A stretch of DNA of 64,000 bases from Pseudoselenomonas ruminantium (GTDB taxonomy: Bacteria; Bacillota; Negativicutes; Selenomonadales; Selenomonadaceae): NCBI RefSeq assembly GCF_900113715.1, contig NZ_FOQK01000008.1, forward strand, positions 53,619 to 117,618, read 5' to 3'. Under the pieces are notes generated by a model. The model was not told the DNA's origin and searched no databases. It saw only the letters and a list, made by a program, of their open reading frames with translations. Shown here in pieces: positions 63,636 through 64,000 of the stretch; position 1 is the first letter of the stretch, and every line of letters begins with the position of its first letter. A program made the translations under genes and the position numbers.

Positions 63636-64000
63636 TGTAGAGACCCCCATAAGTTAGACCCAGGAATCTAACTTATGGGGGTCTTTTTATGGCAAAATAT
63701 AGTGCAGAATTTAAATGTAAGGTAGTCCAAGAGTATTTGAATGGACATATAGGATATACTGCCTTAACAAAAAAATATGACATCCCTTCCTCAAAATGCA
63801 TTCAAGCGTGGGTCGGAAAATATCGTAAAATGGGGAAAGATGGGCTTCAACGGTCAAGAAAAAATGAAACCTATTCTTTCCAATTCAAGGTAAATGCTGT
63901 AGAGTTATATTTAAGTACAGAGATTTCTTACCAAGAATTGGCACTTCGACTTAATTTGAAATCTGCGGGCCTTTTAGCTAACTGGGTTCAACGCTATCGT
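63636..64000 (+). mobile_element. IS3-family element (IS150-like), left end
   Basis: Begins near TGTAGAGACCCCCATAAG and continues beyond the window. The inner end repeat is immediately part of an 18-bp perfect hairpin (AGACCCCCATAAGTTAGA / TCTAACTTATGGGGGTCT, loop CCCAGGAA, 63641-63684) followed by five T, which would stop read-through transcription into the transposase gene. The right end and target duplication lie outside. Confidence 0.8.
63689..64000 (+). CDS. IS3-family transposase OrfA (partial)
   Basis: The first 104 codons of an IS150/InsJ-like OrfA: two helix-turn-helix repeats (FKCKVVQEYLNGHIGYTALT, then FKVNAVELYLSTEISYQELA), each followed by a W-containing recognition helix (IQAWVGKYRKMG, LANWVQRYR). 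OrfA normally joins OrfB by frameshifting to form the transposase; OrfB is outside the window. AT-rich compared with the neighbours, fitting a recent insertion. The ATG lies four bases after the hairpin's T run begins. Confidence 0.88.
   Translation, partial: MAKYSAEFKCKVVQEYLNGHIGYTALTKKYDIPSSKCIQAWVGKYRKMGKDGLQRSRKNETYSFQFKVNAVELYLSTEISYQELALRLNLKSAGLLANWVQRYR

Overview
The window is a chromosomal replication-origin region of a moderately GC-rich member of the Negativicutes (Selenomonas/Mitsuokella type). The assignment rests on the Firmicutes-style origin order (dnaA-dnaN-S4 protein-recF-DUF721-RemB-like-gyrB leftward; rpmH-rnpA-yidD-yidC-jag-mnmE-mnmG-rsmG rightward), DnaA boxes of the TTATCCACA type on both sides of dnaA, a nearby parAB with several parS sites, and the overall look of the proteins. 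No species is assigned. No rRNA, tRNA or CRISPR array was seen.

Layout. 1-13.7 kb: core origin cluster. 13.7-20.8 kb: a PreA-like iron-sulfur flavoenzyme, a small secreted protein, a GGDEF-EAL protein whose promoter region carries DnaA boxes, a stand-alone AICAR transformylase behind a ZTP riboswitch, and pfkA. 20.85-31.1 kb: an AT-richer island that looks like a plasmid replicon lodged in the chromosome. It has a Rep_3-like initiator, an origin with eight iterons and DnaA boxes, two FtsZ-superfamily genes, and a convergent operon of AAA+ ATPase, DnaB helicase, DEDDh exonuclease and PD-(D/E)XK protein, plus a divergent WYL-domain regulator. Three copies of one 24-bp operator tie its transcription units together. 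Two genes (FtsZ-like 1 and DnaB) are shifted by one base, both inside their nucleotide-binding loops and both in G/C runs. 31.1-37.9 kb: split cobalamin-dependent methionine synthase (metH plus a separate activation-domain gene), parA-parB, a DUF4446 protein and an M23 peptidase. 38.2-43.4 kb: a three-gene glutamate synthase in which the GXGXG domain is fused to a GltD-type subunit. 43.4-46.4 kb: a structured GC-rich intergenic stretch, a Cof-type phosphatase and adenine deaminase. 46.5-62.2 kb: an L-arabinose regulon made of an MFS transporter, araB-araD-araA, a second unit of lactose-type PTS EIIA-araB-araA, a LacI-family regulator and a YtfQRT/YjfF-type ABC importer, linked by a shared palindromic operator close to TGTGCTCGAGCACA. 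62.3-64 kb: a 56-residue orphan ORF, a LysR regulator and the start of an IS3-family element.

The part most likely to be new biology is the 20.85-31.1 kb island: a GTP-binding FtsZ-like protein that lacks the host C-terminal tail, next to a degenerate FtsZ paralogue that has lost the GTP-binding loops, both inside a WYL-regulated replicon that also carries helicase, nuclease and AAA+ genes. Functional statements about it are inference from families and layout.
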